Shown one piece after another: positions 17,325 to 26,303 of a stretch of DNA of 64,000 bases. The notes beneath the pieces are model-generated. The model was not told where the DNA came from. It was given only the letters and a program-made list of their open reading frames with translations, and made no database searches. The translations under genes were made by a program, and so were the position numbers. Every line of letters begins with the position of its first letter. Position 1 is the first letter of the stretch. Source of the DNA: JBHJGS01 sp050331575 (GTDB lineage: Bacteria > Pseudomonadota > Alphaproteobacteria > Sphingomonadales > Rhodothalassiaceae); the NCBI GenBank assembly GCA_050331575.1, contig JBHJGS010000001.1, positions 1 to 64,000 on the forward strand, read 5' to 3'.

Positions 17325-19987
17325 AACCGATAGGCCACGCTGAGCCGGACATTGCGGCCAACGATGGGCCGGCCGAAGGTGGCGATGGACGCATCGGCCA
17401 CCGGACCGGCCAATGTATCGGTGCGCGGATTGCCCTCGGTCAGGCCGATGGTGTTGGTCAGATTGTCACCAATCACGGTCAGCTGGATATTGTCCAGAAG
17501 GTCCACGGCCAGGCCGGCGCTGAACTTGGTATATCCTGGCAGAATGATGGTGTTGGCCGCGTCGGAGAAGCGGCTGTCGACATTGAAGATCTCAAAGAAC
17601 AGATCTCCTTGCAGGCCATACAGATCCGGCAATTCGAATTCATATTCCGGCCGAATGATGAAGATGCGCTCGGCGATCCGATTGACCGCATTGCCGGACA
17701 CGTCGCCGACGACATCCTCCGGTGTCAGCCCGCCGGGCAGCGGCGTCAGGAAGCTGAAGCTGTTGAATTCCGGCCGCTGGAGGGTGATCTTGCCGTTCAT
17801 GGAAAAGCCGTAGAACGGACCGAACAGGGCCTCGGCCTCCAGCCCCAGCGTATCGGAACTCTGGATCAGGGTGACATTTTGCAGCCCCATGCCGGGCACC
17901 TCCACGGATTCGGTGAAGGTGCTGTCATCGAACTGGCTGAAGAAGCCGGTCACGAAGGCCTGCACATAGGGCAGCGAAATCTTGAAGCCGCCTTCAACCT
18001 GGAAGATGTCGTTCACCAGGATATTGTTCTCGATGAACTCGCCCGGGCTGTCCTCCTCGACCAGGCCATCCTCGATCAGGCTGGTCGCGGTCAGTGTCAG
18101 CGCGGCCAGATCGTCCACCGTGGGTGTGCGGTAACCGTCGCTGACCCGTGCGTACATCGCCAGCCAATCGGTGAATTCATAGTTCGCGCCGATGGAATAG
18201 GCGAATTCGCCATAGGTCTGCTGGAACGGCAGCAACTCACCGGTGCCGGCGACGATGCTGTTGTCCGCCAGCGTCGGCAGCGCGCCTTCGGGCAGCAGCG
18301 GATTGTCGCCGGTCAGGTTGAACGTGCCGGGCACCTCAACAGAGCCGTTCAGCTCGACGGATTCATAGCGGAAGCCGAAATCCAACCGCAGATCCTCGGT
18401 AATATTCCATTCGTCCGACAGATAGACAGCGAAGACATCACCTTCACTGAAATAATTCTCAAATACCGAATTTCCGAAATTCAGAAACGAATTTTGGGTG
18501 ACTGTTCCAATCACGTCGCCCTCAGCGTTAAGAGCCAAAACATCCAGCGTTTCAGGGGAATTGTCGATCTCGTGGACATTGTTGGAGGATAGTTGGGTTT
18601 GATCGACATTGTACGTGCTGGCGTAAACCCCCAAAGTGACATTGTGGATGCCGAAAAACTCCACCTCCCGGCCCACCTGAAAATCATTCTGGAAATTGTC
18701 CAGATCGGTCAGCGTGGAGAAAAACAGGCTGGTACCGACCAGGCCATTGCCATTGTTGCCGGTCAGGAACGGATCGCCGTTGGAAAATTGCAGCGCCAGG
18801 GACGCGGTGTCATTGAACGCGGCGTCAGCGGTGCCGTCAAACGCGCCCGCGGCGATGCTGGAGAACAAGGCCTCTTCCTGGTTTGCCAGGAAGTCTTCGG
18901 GATTTTCCACGGTCGCGGCGATCTGCGTGTTAAAGTCGATCTGTCCGGTGACATAGCGGGAGCGGTTGACGATGTACCACTCGCCGACCTGCAGATCGAT
19001 CTCCAGGCCGATGTTGAAATGCTCATTGTGAATGCCGTCGGCCAGGTCGAAGGTGCGCACGCCGCCACCGCCCTGGAAATAGTTCAGCGCCCGATTATCG
19101 TCGCTGACCAGCGTCCCGAAATTGGCGTCCAGCCCTTCGACACTGACGAAGTCGCCATCGCTGTCTAGGCCCAGCGGGATCGGCAGATAGAAGATGTTGC
19201 GCTCATTGATATAGCCGGAAGTGACGGTGACTTCGCCCAGATCGAAGCGCTTGGTCACCGAGCCGCGGATTTGGCCGCCATCATTGGCGCGGAACCCCGG
19301 ATCGCGCACGCCGTCGTCGACCCGGTAGAAGCCGCCGATGGAAAACACGGTGTCGTCGGAAATCGGTCCGGAATAGAAGGCGTCGGCCCGGAAGCGATTG
19401 AAATTGCCCCACTCGCCCTTGATCACCCCTTCCGGCACATCGGTGCCGCGCCGGGTGATATGGTTGAACACGCCGCCCGGAGCATTCGACGCAAAAATGC
19501 TGGAGGAGCCGCCGCGGATCGCCTCAACCCGCTGGATCGTCTCATCGATGCGAACAAAACCATCCGGCGTCAAAAAGCCCGCGCCATTCTCTTCGAACAC
19601 CGGCAGCCCATCCACCGCGATCTTGGAGAACAGAAACTGACCCGGAGCCGGGATGCCGCGCACGAACACATTCGACGCTGCCTCGCCGCCGGAGGTTTCC
19701 GCCCACACGCCGGGCACCTGGGCGAACACGTCGGACAGGGTCAAAGGTGCTATTTCGCGCAGCTTCTCCTCGCCGAAGGTGGTGATCGACACGGTCGATT
19801 CGAACTGGGTGATCTGCGAGCCGCCGCCGGCACGGCCGGTGACGATCATCTCCTCGATTAGAGCCGGTTCCGAGGCAAGCTCATCATCGCGCACCTGAAC
19901 GACATCGTCCTGCGCCAGCGCCGGGCTCAAACCCACCAGCGATAGCGCGACACTGCTGAGATACGCCTTCCGAGTTTGCTTGGTCAT
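17321..19987 (-). CDS. TonB-dependent outer-membrane receptor
   Basis: 888 aa. A signal peptide (to about residue 25, ALAQD) precedes a TonB-box-like IEEMIVTGR, a plug domain (about 60-180: LSDVFAQVPGVW, VEAIRGGSSSIFASNAPGGVFN) and a long beta-barrel ending in aromatic F (VRLSVAYRF). It takes up a bulky or scarce ligand across the outer membrane. AAGGGAGG precedes the ATG. It is the last gene of the same-strand run SSS symporter - GlpR-like - GlpD - receptor, so a sugar or glycerol conjugate is a plausible ligand. Confidence 0.92.
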   Translation of the reverse strand: MTKQTRKAYLSSVALSLVGLSPALAQDDVVQVRDDELASEPALIEEMIVTGRAGGGSQITQFESTVSITTFGEEKLREIAPLTLSDVFAQVPGVWAETSGGEAASNVFVRGIPAPGQFLFSKIAVDGLPVFEENGAGFLTPDGFVRIDETIQRVEAIRGGSSSIFASNAPGGVFNHITRRGTDVPEGVIKGEWGNFNRFRADAFYSGPISDDTVFSIGGFYRVDDGVRDPGFRANDGGQIRGSVTKRFDLGEVTVTSGYINERNIFYLPIPLGLDSDGDFVSVEGLDANFGTLVSDDNRALNYFQGGGGVRTFDLADGIHNEHFNIGLEIDLQVGEWYIVNRSRYVTGQIDFNTQIAATVENPEDFLANQEEALFSSIAAGAFDGTADAAFNDTASLALQFSNGDPFLTGNNGNGLVGTSLFFSTLTDLDNFQNDFQVGREVEFFGIHNVTLGVYASTYNVDQTQLSSNNVHEIDNSPETLDVLALNAEGDVIGTVTQNSFLNFGNSVFENYFSEGDVFAVYLSDEWNITEDLRLDFGFRYESVELNGSVEVPGTFNLTGDNPLLPEGALPTLADNSIVAGTGELLPFQQTYGEFAYSIGANYEFTDWLAMYARVSDGYRTPTVDDLAALTLTATSLIEDGLVEEDSPGEFIENNILVNDIFQVEGGFKISLPYVQAFVTGFFSQFDDSTFTESVEVPGMGLQNVTLIQSSDTLGLEAEALFGPFYGFSMNGKITLQRPEFNSFSFLTPLPGGLTPEDVVGDVSGNAVNRIAERIFIIRPEYEFELPDLYGLQGDLFFEIFNVDSRFSDAANTIILPGYTKFSAGLAVDLLDNIQLTVIGDNLTNTIGLTEGNPRTDTLAGPVADASIATFGRPIVGRNVRLSVAYRF

Positions 19988-20046
19988 GTCATCCTCCCTT
20001 GTTGTGTGATCGACCAGACATGTTGATGTGCGATGCTACGAGGCGG

Positions 20047-21585
20047 TCAGCCCGGCGCGGCCGGCTCAGCGGTGACAGCGCCGGTGCGCTGGGCAATCCA
20101 CGCCTCCACGGCGGCGCGCTGCTCCGCGCTCAGGCGCAAACCCAGCTTGGTGCGCCGCCAAAGGAAATCCTCCGCTGTGTGCACCCATTCATGCTGCACC
20201 GCGTAGGCCAGCTCGGCCTCATACAAGCCGCCGCCGAAGTCCCGGCCGAGCTGATCCAGGGCGGCGGCATCGCCCAAGAGCCGTTCACTCAAGCTGCCAT
20301 AGTGGCGGATCAGATGCTGGGCGAGCGGTGCGGGCAGCCACGGCCGGCGCGCCACCAGGTCCGCGGCCGGCTGGTCCGGGTCGGCGCCTGCCAGGTCACC
20401 GCCGGGTAAGGGCGGGCCGGTCTCGGTCCAGGCGGGGCCGGTCGCCCCCAAGGCGGGGCCGATTTTGTCGACCACATGTTCGGCCAGCTTGCGAAAGGTG
20501 GTCAGCTTGCCGCCGAAAATGTTCAACAGCGGCGCCTGGCCCTGGGGAAGGTCCAGCTGCAGATAATAGTCTCGCGACACCGCCGAGGCGCCCTTGGCCG
20601 CCCCGCCGTGCAGCGGACGCACCCCGGCATAGCTCCACACCAGCGTCTCCGGCGTCACCGGCTTGGCGAACCAGGCGCTGGCGGAGCGGCACAGATAGTC
20701 GATTTCCTGCTCAGAGATGGCTGGACGCTCCGGTGAACCGGTCACGTCCACATCGGTGGTGCCGATCAGGGTGAAGTCGCGCTCATACGGGATCGCAAAG
20801 ATGATCCGACCGTCCGGGTTCTGAAACAGATACGCCGCGTCATGATCGAATAGCCGCCGGGTGATGATGTGGCTGCCCTTGACCAGGCGCAGCGTCGGCC
20901 GGCTGGCCCCGTCGAACACGCCGGCCAAGGCCTCGCCCACCCAAGGCCCCGCGGCATTGACGATGCCCCGAGCCGTGACCGTCTCGGTGCCGGCGGGCCC
21001 GCAAAGCTCGGCATGCCACAGACCATTCTCGCGCCGGGCAGACACACAGGCGGTGCGCACCCGGATCTCTGCACCGCGCGCGGCGGCATCCATGGCGTTC
21101 AGCACGACCAGCCGATTGTCCTGCACCCAGCAGTCCCAATAGGCGAAGCCGCGCCGCAAGGTCTCCTTCAGCGGGCGGCCGACCGGGTCATGGCGCAGGT
21201 CAACGGCGCGAGATCCCGGCAGGCGCTGGCGCGCGCCCAGCTGGTCATACAGAAACAGCCCCATGCGGATCAGCCAGCTGGGGCGCTGGGCCTTGTCGTG
21301 CGGCAGAATAAAGCGCAGCGGCCAAATAATGTGAGGCGCCAGCTTCAGCAGCACCTCCCGCTCCAGCAGCGACTCGCGCACCAGACGAAATTCATACTGC
21401 TCAAGATAGCGCAGGCCGCCATGGATCAGCTTGGTGCTGGCCGCGGAGGTGGCGCCGCCCAGATCGCCCTTGTCGCACAGCAGCACCGTCAGGCCCCGGC
21501 CGGCGGCATCGCGTGCCACACCGGCGCCATTGATACCGCCGCCGATGATCAGCAGGTCATAGTCTGGCGAGCGCGCCTGAGCCAC
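20047..21585 (-). CDS. glpD: Aerobic glycerol-3-phosphate dehydrogenase
   Basis: 512 aa FAD enzyme, peripheral on the inner membrane, oxidising glycerol 3-phosphate to dihydroxyacetone phosphate with electrons to quinone. The FAD site is DLLIIGGGINGAGVARDAAG (7-26). GlpD motifs include STKLIHGGLRYLEQYEF, the VNAAGPWVG segment and FGGKLTTFRKLAEHV near 345-360. Translation starts at GTG 21585 with a weak GGGGAC site. The upstream intergenic region holds TTCGTTTT-type repeats that may be the operator of the adjacent DeoR-family regulator. No glycerol kinase is in the window. Confidence 0.93.
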   Translation of the reverse strand: MAQARSPDYDLLIIGGGINGAGVARDAAGRGLTVLLCDKGDLGGATSAASTKLIHGGLRYLEQYEFRLVRESLLEREVLLKLAPHIIWPLRFILPHDKAQRPSWLIRMGLFLYDQLGARQRLPGSRAVDLRHDPVGRPLKETLRRGFAYWDCWVQDNRLVVLNAMDAAARGAEIRVRTACVSARRENGLWHAELCGPAGTETVTARGIVNAAGPWVGEALAGVFDGASRPTLRLVKGSHIITRRLFDHDAAYLFQNPDGRIIFAIPYERDFTLIGTTDVDVTGSPERPAISEQEIDYLCRSASAWFAKPVTPETLVWSYAGVRPLHGGAAKGASAVSRDYYLQLDLPQGQAPLLNIFGGKLTTFRKLAEHVVDKIGPALGATGPAWTETGPPLPGGDLAGADPDQPAADLVARRPWLPAPLAQHLIRHYGSLSERLLGDAAALDQLGRDFGGGLYEAELAYAVQHEWVHTAEDFLWRRTKLGLRLSAEQRAAVEAWIAQRTGAVTAEPAAPG

Positions 21586-21619
21586 GCCTTGTCCCCGGAT
21601 GCTGTTCCGCCTGGTACGG

Positions 21620-21692
21620 TTCGTTTTGTTCGTTTCTGACGCCTAATCGCGCCAGATGACAAAGAACAGCATGAAAAGCGAAAAATGCGAAC
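21620..21692 (-). promoter_or_regulatory. Candidate GlpR-type operator region upstream of glpD
   Basis: Two AT-rich clusters: TTCGTTTTGTTCGTTT (21620-21635) and GAAAAGCGAAAAATGCGAAC (21673-21692). Both are built from TTCG(T)TT or its complement, in the 123 bp between the regulator stop and glpD start. DeoR-family GlpR proteins bind such TTCG/CGAA sites. A related TTTTCGTT/AACGAAAA pair lies at 24199-24245. Confidence 0.45.
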
Positions 21693-21708
21693 TCACAGAC
21701 TGTTGATG

Positions 21709-22497
21709 TTACGCATTTTCAGAGCGGTGTTGCACATCTGCAATGTGCACGGCGGTGTTCGCCGCGGCCAAGGCCTCGGCCAATTCCCGTGGCGGCGCCT
21801 GATCGGTGAACAGCGCCGCGATCCGACCGACATGGCCGACCCGCACCATCGCGCTGCGGCCGAACTTGCTGTGATCAGCGGCCAAGAACACCTTGCGGGA
21901 ATTGTCGATGATGGCCTGGGCGATCATCACCTCGCGATGATCGAAATCCAGCAATGTGCCGTCCAGATCTATGCCGGAAATGCCGATAATGCCGACATCG
22001 ACACGGAAATGCTTGATCATGTCCAGCGCGGCCTGGCCGACGATGCCAAAGTCGCGCGTGCGCACCACACCGCCGGTGACCACGATCTCGAAATCGGGTT
22101 GTTCGGCCAGCAACATGGCGACATTCAAATTGTTGGTGACCACATGCAGGCCATGCCGGCGCCGAGCCAATTCGCGCGCCACCGCTTCCGTGGTCGTGCC
22201 GATATTGATGAACAAGGAGGCATGGTCGGGCACCTGATCGACCAGGCAGCGGGCGATCGCCTGCTTCTCAACAGACAGGGAATTCTTGCGGATGTCGTAG
22301 CGCAGGTTGCGCACACTGTTGGGCAGCGAGGCGCCGCCATGATGGCGCACCAGCAAATTCTGGTCGCACAGCCAATTCAAGTCGCGCCGCAGCGTTTGCG
22401 GCGTGACTTTGAATTCGTGGGCCAGCGCCTCGATGCTGACCATCCCGTCGCGGCTGGCCACCTCCAAAATCTGCTTTTGCCGCGCATTGAACCGCAT
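21709..22497 (-). CDS. DeoR-family regulator, GlpR-like
   Basis: 262 aa. An N-terminal winged helix (MRFNARQKQILEVASRDG, VTPQTLRRDLNWLCDQNLLVRHHGGA in part) is followed by the sugar-phosphate-sensing DeoRC domain with FINIGTTTEAVARELA, VVTNNLNVAMLL, VTGGVVR and FLAADHSKFG. Placement between a symporter and glpD suggests it answers to glycerol 3-phosphate as GlpR does, but a sugar phosphate ligand is equally possible. Start 22497 puts the helix-turn-helix at the N-terminus. Confidence 0.85.
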   Translation of the reverse strand: MRFNARQKQILEVASRDGMVSIEALAHEFKVTPQTLRRDLNWLCDQNLLVRHHGGASLPNSVRNLRYDIRKNSLSVEKQAIARCLVDQVPDHASLFINIGTTTEAVARELARRRHGLHVVTNNLNVAMLLAEQPDFEIVVTGGVVRTRDFGIVGQAALDMIKHFRVDVGIIGISGIDLDGTLLDFDHREVMIAQAIIDNSRKVFLAADHSKFGRSAMVRVGHVGRIAALFTDQAPPRELAEALAAANTAVHIADVQHRSENA

Positions 22498-22508
22498 CAC
22501 CCCGCCCT

Positions 22509-24101
22509 TTAGCGGAACACGACCACCAAAGCCGCCGTCACCCCCAAAAGGGCTGCCGCCAAGAGCCAGGAATTGGCCCAGAGCGGCTGCGGCGCCCGGG
22601 CGCGTTCCTCCGCGACGGCACGGTGCCAAGACCAGGTCAGCGGCTCGACCCGGGCAGGATCAGGGGCCGGCGTGGCCAAGCTTACCACGATGATCACCAC
22701 ACTGCACACGAGGAACAGGACCGGCGCGACATACAAAAAATGCAGATCGAACAGCCCGAACACGATGACCACGGCGAACAGCGCCGCCCCGCCGGTCAGG
22801 CCGACCAAAATCCCCGCCGCCGCCCCCGCGGCATTGGCGCGGGGCCAGAACAGGCCGACCACGAACAGCGCCACGATCGGCGAGACCAGATAGGAGAACA
22901 TGATCTGCAGATACTCATACAGCGAGCCGAAGCGCGCAATCTGCGGCGCCCAGAGAATCGCGAACAGCAGGAACAGGGCCATCACCACCCGGCCGATCTG
23001 CATCAGCCGGCGGCTGTCCAGATCCGGGCGCGCCGGACGCACGAAATCCATGGTCACAAGCGTGGAAGCGGAGTTCAACGCGCTGTCGATGGCAGACATC
23101 AGCGCGGCAATGAAGCCTGCCAAGGTCAGCCCCAAAAGCCCCACCGGCAGGAGATCGAACATCAAGGTCGGAAATACCGTGTCGGGATTTTCCAGATCCG
23201 GATACAAGAGGATCGCCATGCTGCCCGGCAACACCATGATGAACAGCGGCAGCAGTTTCAGCGCGCCGGCGAAGATCGCGCCCCAACGGCCGTGCTCGGT
23301 GCTCTTGGCCGCCAGGCTGCGCTGCACGATGGTCTGGTTCGTCGCCCAATAATAAAATCCCAAGAGCGGCACCCCGGTCAGAAGCCCCAACCAGGGCACG
23401 CCGGGATCGTCCAACGGGCGGATCAGGCTCAGCTTGGCCGCCGGCACCGCCTCGGTCACCGCTGACCAGCCGCCGACCGCATCCAGTGCCGTCACGGCGA
23501 TGACCGTGGACCCGATCAGCAGCAGAATCGCTTGCACCGCATCGGTATAGATCACCGCGGCCAGGCCGCCGGCGATGGTGTAAAGCCCCGCGATCAGCGC
23601 CACGATGGTGATGATCTGCCACAAGGGCACGCCGGGCAACACCATCTGCAGCACCAGCCCGCCGGCATAAAGCCCGGAGGCGGTATCCACCACGATATTC
23701 AGAAACAAGGTGACAACCGACAGATACACCCGCGCCCGCGCATCATACCGGCGCGCCAGGAATTCCGGCATGGTGAACACGCGCGAGCGCAGCAGGATCG
23801 GCAGCACGAACAGCGAAAACAGCACCAAGATGACCGCGGCCATCCATTCATAGCTGTAAACCGCGATGCCAGTCTTGTAAGCGCTGCCGGACAGGCCGAT
23901 CAGGGTCTGGCTGGACACGTTCGAGGCGAACAGCGACAGTCCGATGAACGGCCAGATCATCTGCCGGCCGGCCAGGAAATAATCATCGGCGCCCTTGTTG
24001 CGCCGGCTCAGATACAGGCCGAACGCCAGCACCGCGAGGAAATAGCCAATGACGATGGCGGTGTCGACACTGCTCAATGCGCCGCCAAACTGGTCGGTCA
24101 T
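22509..24101 (-). CDS. Sodium:solute symporter (SSS/SGLT family)
   Basis: 530 aa with about 13-14 membrane helices. SSS signatures are DDYFLAGRQMIWPFIGLSLFASNVSSQTLIGLSGSAYKTG (in pieces), GGLAAVIYTDAVQAILL and the Na+-site helix GFIAALMSAIDSALNSASTLVTMDFV. The profile resembles bacterial sugar symporters such as vSGLT. GGGGAGG precedes ATG 24101. It is the first gene of the minus-strand run and divergent from an alpha-glucosidase, so a glucoside or sugar is the likely cargo. Confidence 0.9.
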   Translation of the reverse strand: MTDQFGGALSSVDTAIVIGYFLAVLAFGLYLSRRNKGADDYFLAGRQMIWPFIGLSLFASNVSSQTLIGLSGSAYKTGIAVYSYEWMAAVILVLFSLFVLPILLRSRVFTMPEFLARRYDARARVYLSVVTLFLNIVVDTASGLYAGGLVLQMVLPGVPLWQIITIVALIAGLYTIAGGLAAVIYTDAVQAILLLIGSTVIAVTALDAVGGWSAVTEAVPAAKLSLIRPLDDPGVPWLGLLTGVPLLGFYYWATNQTIVQRSLAAKSTEHGRWGAIFAGALKLLPLFIMVLPGSMAILLYPDLENPDTVFPTLMFDLLPVGLLGLTLAGFIAALMSAIDSALNSASTLVTMDFVRPARPDLDSRRLMQIGRVVMALFLLFAILWAPQIARFGSLYEYLQIMFSYLVSPIVALFVVGLFWPRANAAGAAAGILVGLTGGAALFAVVIVFGLFDLHFLYVAPVLFLVCSVVIIVVSLATPAPDPARVEPLTWSWHRAVAEERARAPQPLWANSWLLAAALLGVTAALVVVFR

Positions 24102-24198
24102 GCCCCTCCCCTTATCTGTGTTTTGTCCGGCCGCGCCTGGGCGGGGGCAACCGGTGGACCGCAGCATAGGCCGCCGGTCGCTGCGAAACCAACTGGAT

Positions 24199-24245
24199 TT
24201 TTCGTTATTGCGCGATATGGTCCCGTTCCAATTCCAGAACGAAAA
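24199..24245. promoter_or_regulatory. Inverted repeat in the divergent symporter/glucosidase promoter region
   Basis: TTTTCGTT (24199-24206) and AACGAAAA (24238-24245) form a perfect 8 bp inverted pair flanking CGTTC-caattcca-GAACG. It lies 16 bases before the glucosidase ATG and shares TTCGTT with the region upstream of glpD. A shared DeoR-family operator is likely but unproven. Confidence 0.45.
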
Positions 24246-24260
24246 GGACCGAACGGGGGG

Positions 24261-25871
24261 ATGATGAGCCAGAGTCCGACGCCATGGTGGCAAGGTGCTG
24301 TGATCTATCAGGTGTATCCGCGCAGCTTCTGCGACAGCAGCGGCGATGGCGTCGGCGATTTGGCCGGTCTGCTTGACCGGTTGGACCATATCGCCAGCTT
24401 GGGCGTGGACGCGGTCTGGGTGTCGCCCTTCTTCCCCTCCCCGATGGCCGATTTCGGCTATGACATCTGCGACTATACCGGTGTCGACCCGATCTTCGGC
24501 ACCTTAGGCGATGTCGACGGCTTGATCCGGGCGGCGCATCAACGCGGCCTGAAGCTGATCATTGACCAGGTCTATTCCCACAGTTCCGACCGGCATCCCT
24601 GGTTCCAGCAAAGCCGGCTGGACCGGCATAATCCCAAGGCGGATTGGTATATCTGGGCCGACGCCAAGTCCGACGGCACGCCGCCGAACAATTGGCAATC
24701 GGTGTTCGGCGGGCCGGCCTGGAGCTGGGGAACCGAACGACGGCAATATTATCTGCACAATTTCCTCTCCCAGCAGCCGGATCTGAACTTGCGCCACACA
24801 GAGGTGCAGCAGGCGCTGCTGGATGTGGCGCAATTCTGGCTGGACCGCGGGGTCGACGGCTTTCGGCTGGACGCCGCCAACTTCTTCCTGTGCGACCGGG
24901 ACTTGCGCGACAATCCCCCCGGCGATGCGGCCAATCCGTTGCGCCCCTATTTCTTTCAGAAGCATCTGCATGACCGCTCGGTGCCCGATACGCTGGCGTT
25001 CCTGGAGCGCTTCCGCGCCTTTCTGGACACGCATCCCGGCGCCATGGCGGTCGCGGAGATCTTCGACGAGGACGCCATCGCCCGCACCATTGAATATACC
25101 GGCGGGGCCAAGCGCCTGCACACCGCCTATAATTTCGCCTATCTGAACCTGACGGCGCCGCTGAGCGCGGCAGCCCTGCGCGCGCCGACCGAGGAATGGG
25201 AGGCCCAGGCGCCCGACGCCTGGCCATCCTGGGCGTTTTCCAACCATGACGTCCCGCGCGTGGTCAGCCGCTTGGGCGGCGCGCAGGCCAGCCCGGCTGT
25301 GGCCAAGCTGCTGATGACGGTGCTGATGTTCCTGCGCGGCACGATTTTCGTGTATCAGGGCGAAGAGCTGGGGCTGCCCCAGGCGGAAATCCCCTATGAT
25401 CGCCTGCAAGATCCCGAAGCGCTGCGCAATTGGCCGCATACCATGGGCCGCGATGGCGGCCGCACGCCCATGCCTTGGATCGCCGACAGGCCTTATGCCG
25501 GCTTCTCCGTCGCCGATCCGTGGCTGCCGGTTCCAGACTCGCATCATGCCTTGGCGGTCGACCGGCAAGAAGACCAGTCGGACAGCATGCTGCACCTAAC
25601 CCGCCAATTGATCGGGCTGCGCCGGGATCACCCCGCCTTACGGTCGGGCACCATCGCTTTTGCGGATCTGCCCGAACCGGTGCTGGGGGTGATCCGCACG
25701 GCCGGCGACGGTACACGAGCAGTCGCTCTGCTCAATCTTGGCCAAGCCCCGTGCACCGTGCCGGCCGACACAATCGAAGGCCTCAGGGTGGTCGATCTGG
25801 GCCTGCGCGGCCATGTCCGGCCTGACGGTATCGACTTGCCAGGGTTTGGCGGACTGATCGCCGTCACCTAA
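24261..25871 (+). CDS. GH13 alpha-glucosidase (oligo-1,6-glucosidase type)
   Basis: 536 aa cytoplasmic glycoside hydrolase (no signal peptide). The GH13 catalytic triad is D204 in GFRLDAANFF, E266 in AVAEIFDE and D330 in FSNHDVPR. QPDLN at 172-176 is the conserved region V of the oligo-1,6-glucosidase/alpha-glucosidase branch. It releases glucose from small alpha-glucosides. Start 24261 or 24264 (ATGATG) follows GGGGGG. It is divergent from the SSS symporter and likely co-regulated with it. Confidence 0.92.
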   Translation: MMSQSPTPWWQGAVIYQVYPRSFCDSSGDGVGDLAGLLDRLDHIASLGVDAVWVSPFFPSPMADFGYDICDYTGVDPIFGTLGDVDGLIRAAHQRGLKLIIDQVYSHSSDRHPWFQQSRLDRHNPKADWYIWADAKSDGTPPNNWQSVFGGPAWSWGTERRQYYLHNFLSQQPDLNLRHTEVQQALLDVAQFWLDRGVDGFRLDAANFFLCDRDLRDNPPGDAANPLRPYFFQKHLHDRSVPDTLAFLERFRAFLDTHPGAMAVAEIFDEDAIARTIEYTGGAKRLHTAYNFAYLNLTAPLSAAALRAPTEEWEAQAPDAWPSWAFSNHDVPRVVSRLGGAQASPAVAKLLMTVLMFLRGTIFVYQGEELGLPQAEIPYDRLQDPEALRNWPHTMGRDGGRTPMPWIADRPYAGFSVADPWLPVPDSHHALAVDRQEDQSDSMLHLTRQLIGLRRDHPALRSGTIAFADLPEPVLGVIRTAGDGTRAVALLNLGQAPCTVPADTIEGLRVVDLGLRGHVRPDGIDLPGFGGLIAVT

Positions 25872-26303
25872 GCCCGGCCGCTGATCCCGGCTGGGGAGCG
25901 AGACCTGAGGTCCGCCGGCAGGCCCGGGCGCGCCATCCGCCGGATACGGCAAGTGAAAGCCGGTTGCGGCCGACTCTGGTGACGCCATACCAGCAAATTC
26001 CCTGCGGCGATAAAAATAATCTGCAAAATAGGCGGCGTAATTGACAGAAACCTGATTTGGTTGCCTTCGTCGGATGGAAAAAGCATTAGAATTTGATAAA
26101 GAAAGTCACACCCCTGTCTTGATAAATCCATCCTTATAGATTTTTCCAACCGAACTCGAAGCACAGCTATTCAATAAACCATCTGTGAAGACATAAAAGT
26201 CTCATAGTCTTGTGCTAGCCGGCAACTAACTGCTTCGGGCCTGTCGGCCCGTCTTTCCTTGCTGCATTCGCTGCTCAACACCTACCGATGGGAGATCCGG
26301 CTT
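25872..26303 (+). other. AT-rich leader region upstream of the RTX gene
   Basis: 432 bp without a supported gene. The part from about 26030 to 26210 is much richer in A/T than its surroundings. I see no promoter with correct spacing: TTGACA at 26041 and TAGAAT at 26087 are not paired. GGAGAT at 26291-26296 is the ribosome site for the RTX start at 26304. Confidence 0.4.

Noticed and set aside
26041..26092. TTGACA and TAGAAT as an RTX promoter
   Set aside because: The boxes are 40 bases apart; TTGCCT (26061) to TAGAAT leaves a 20-base spacer, too long to trust.
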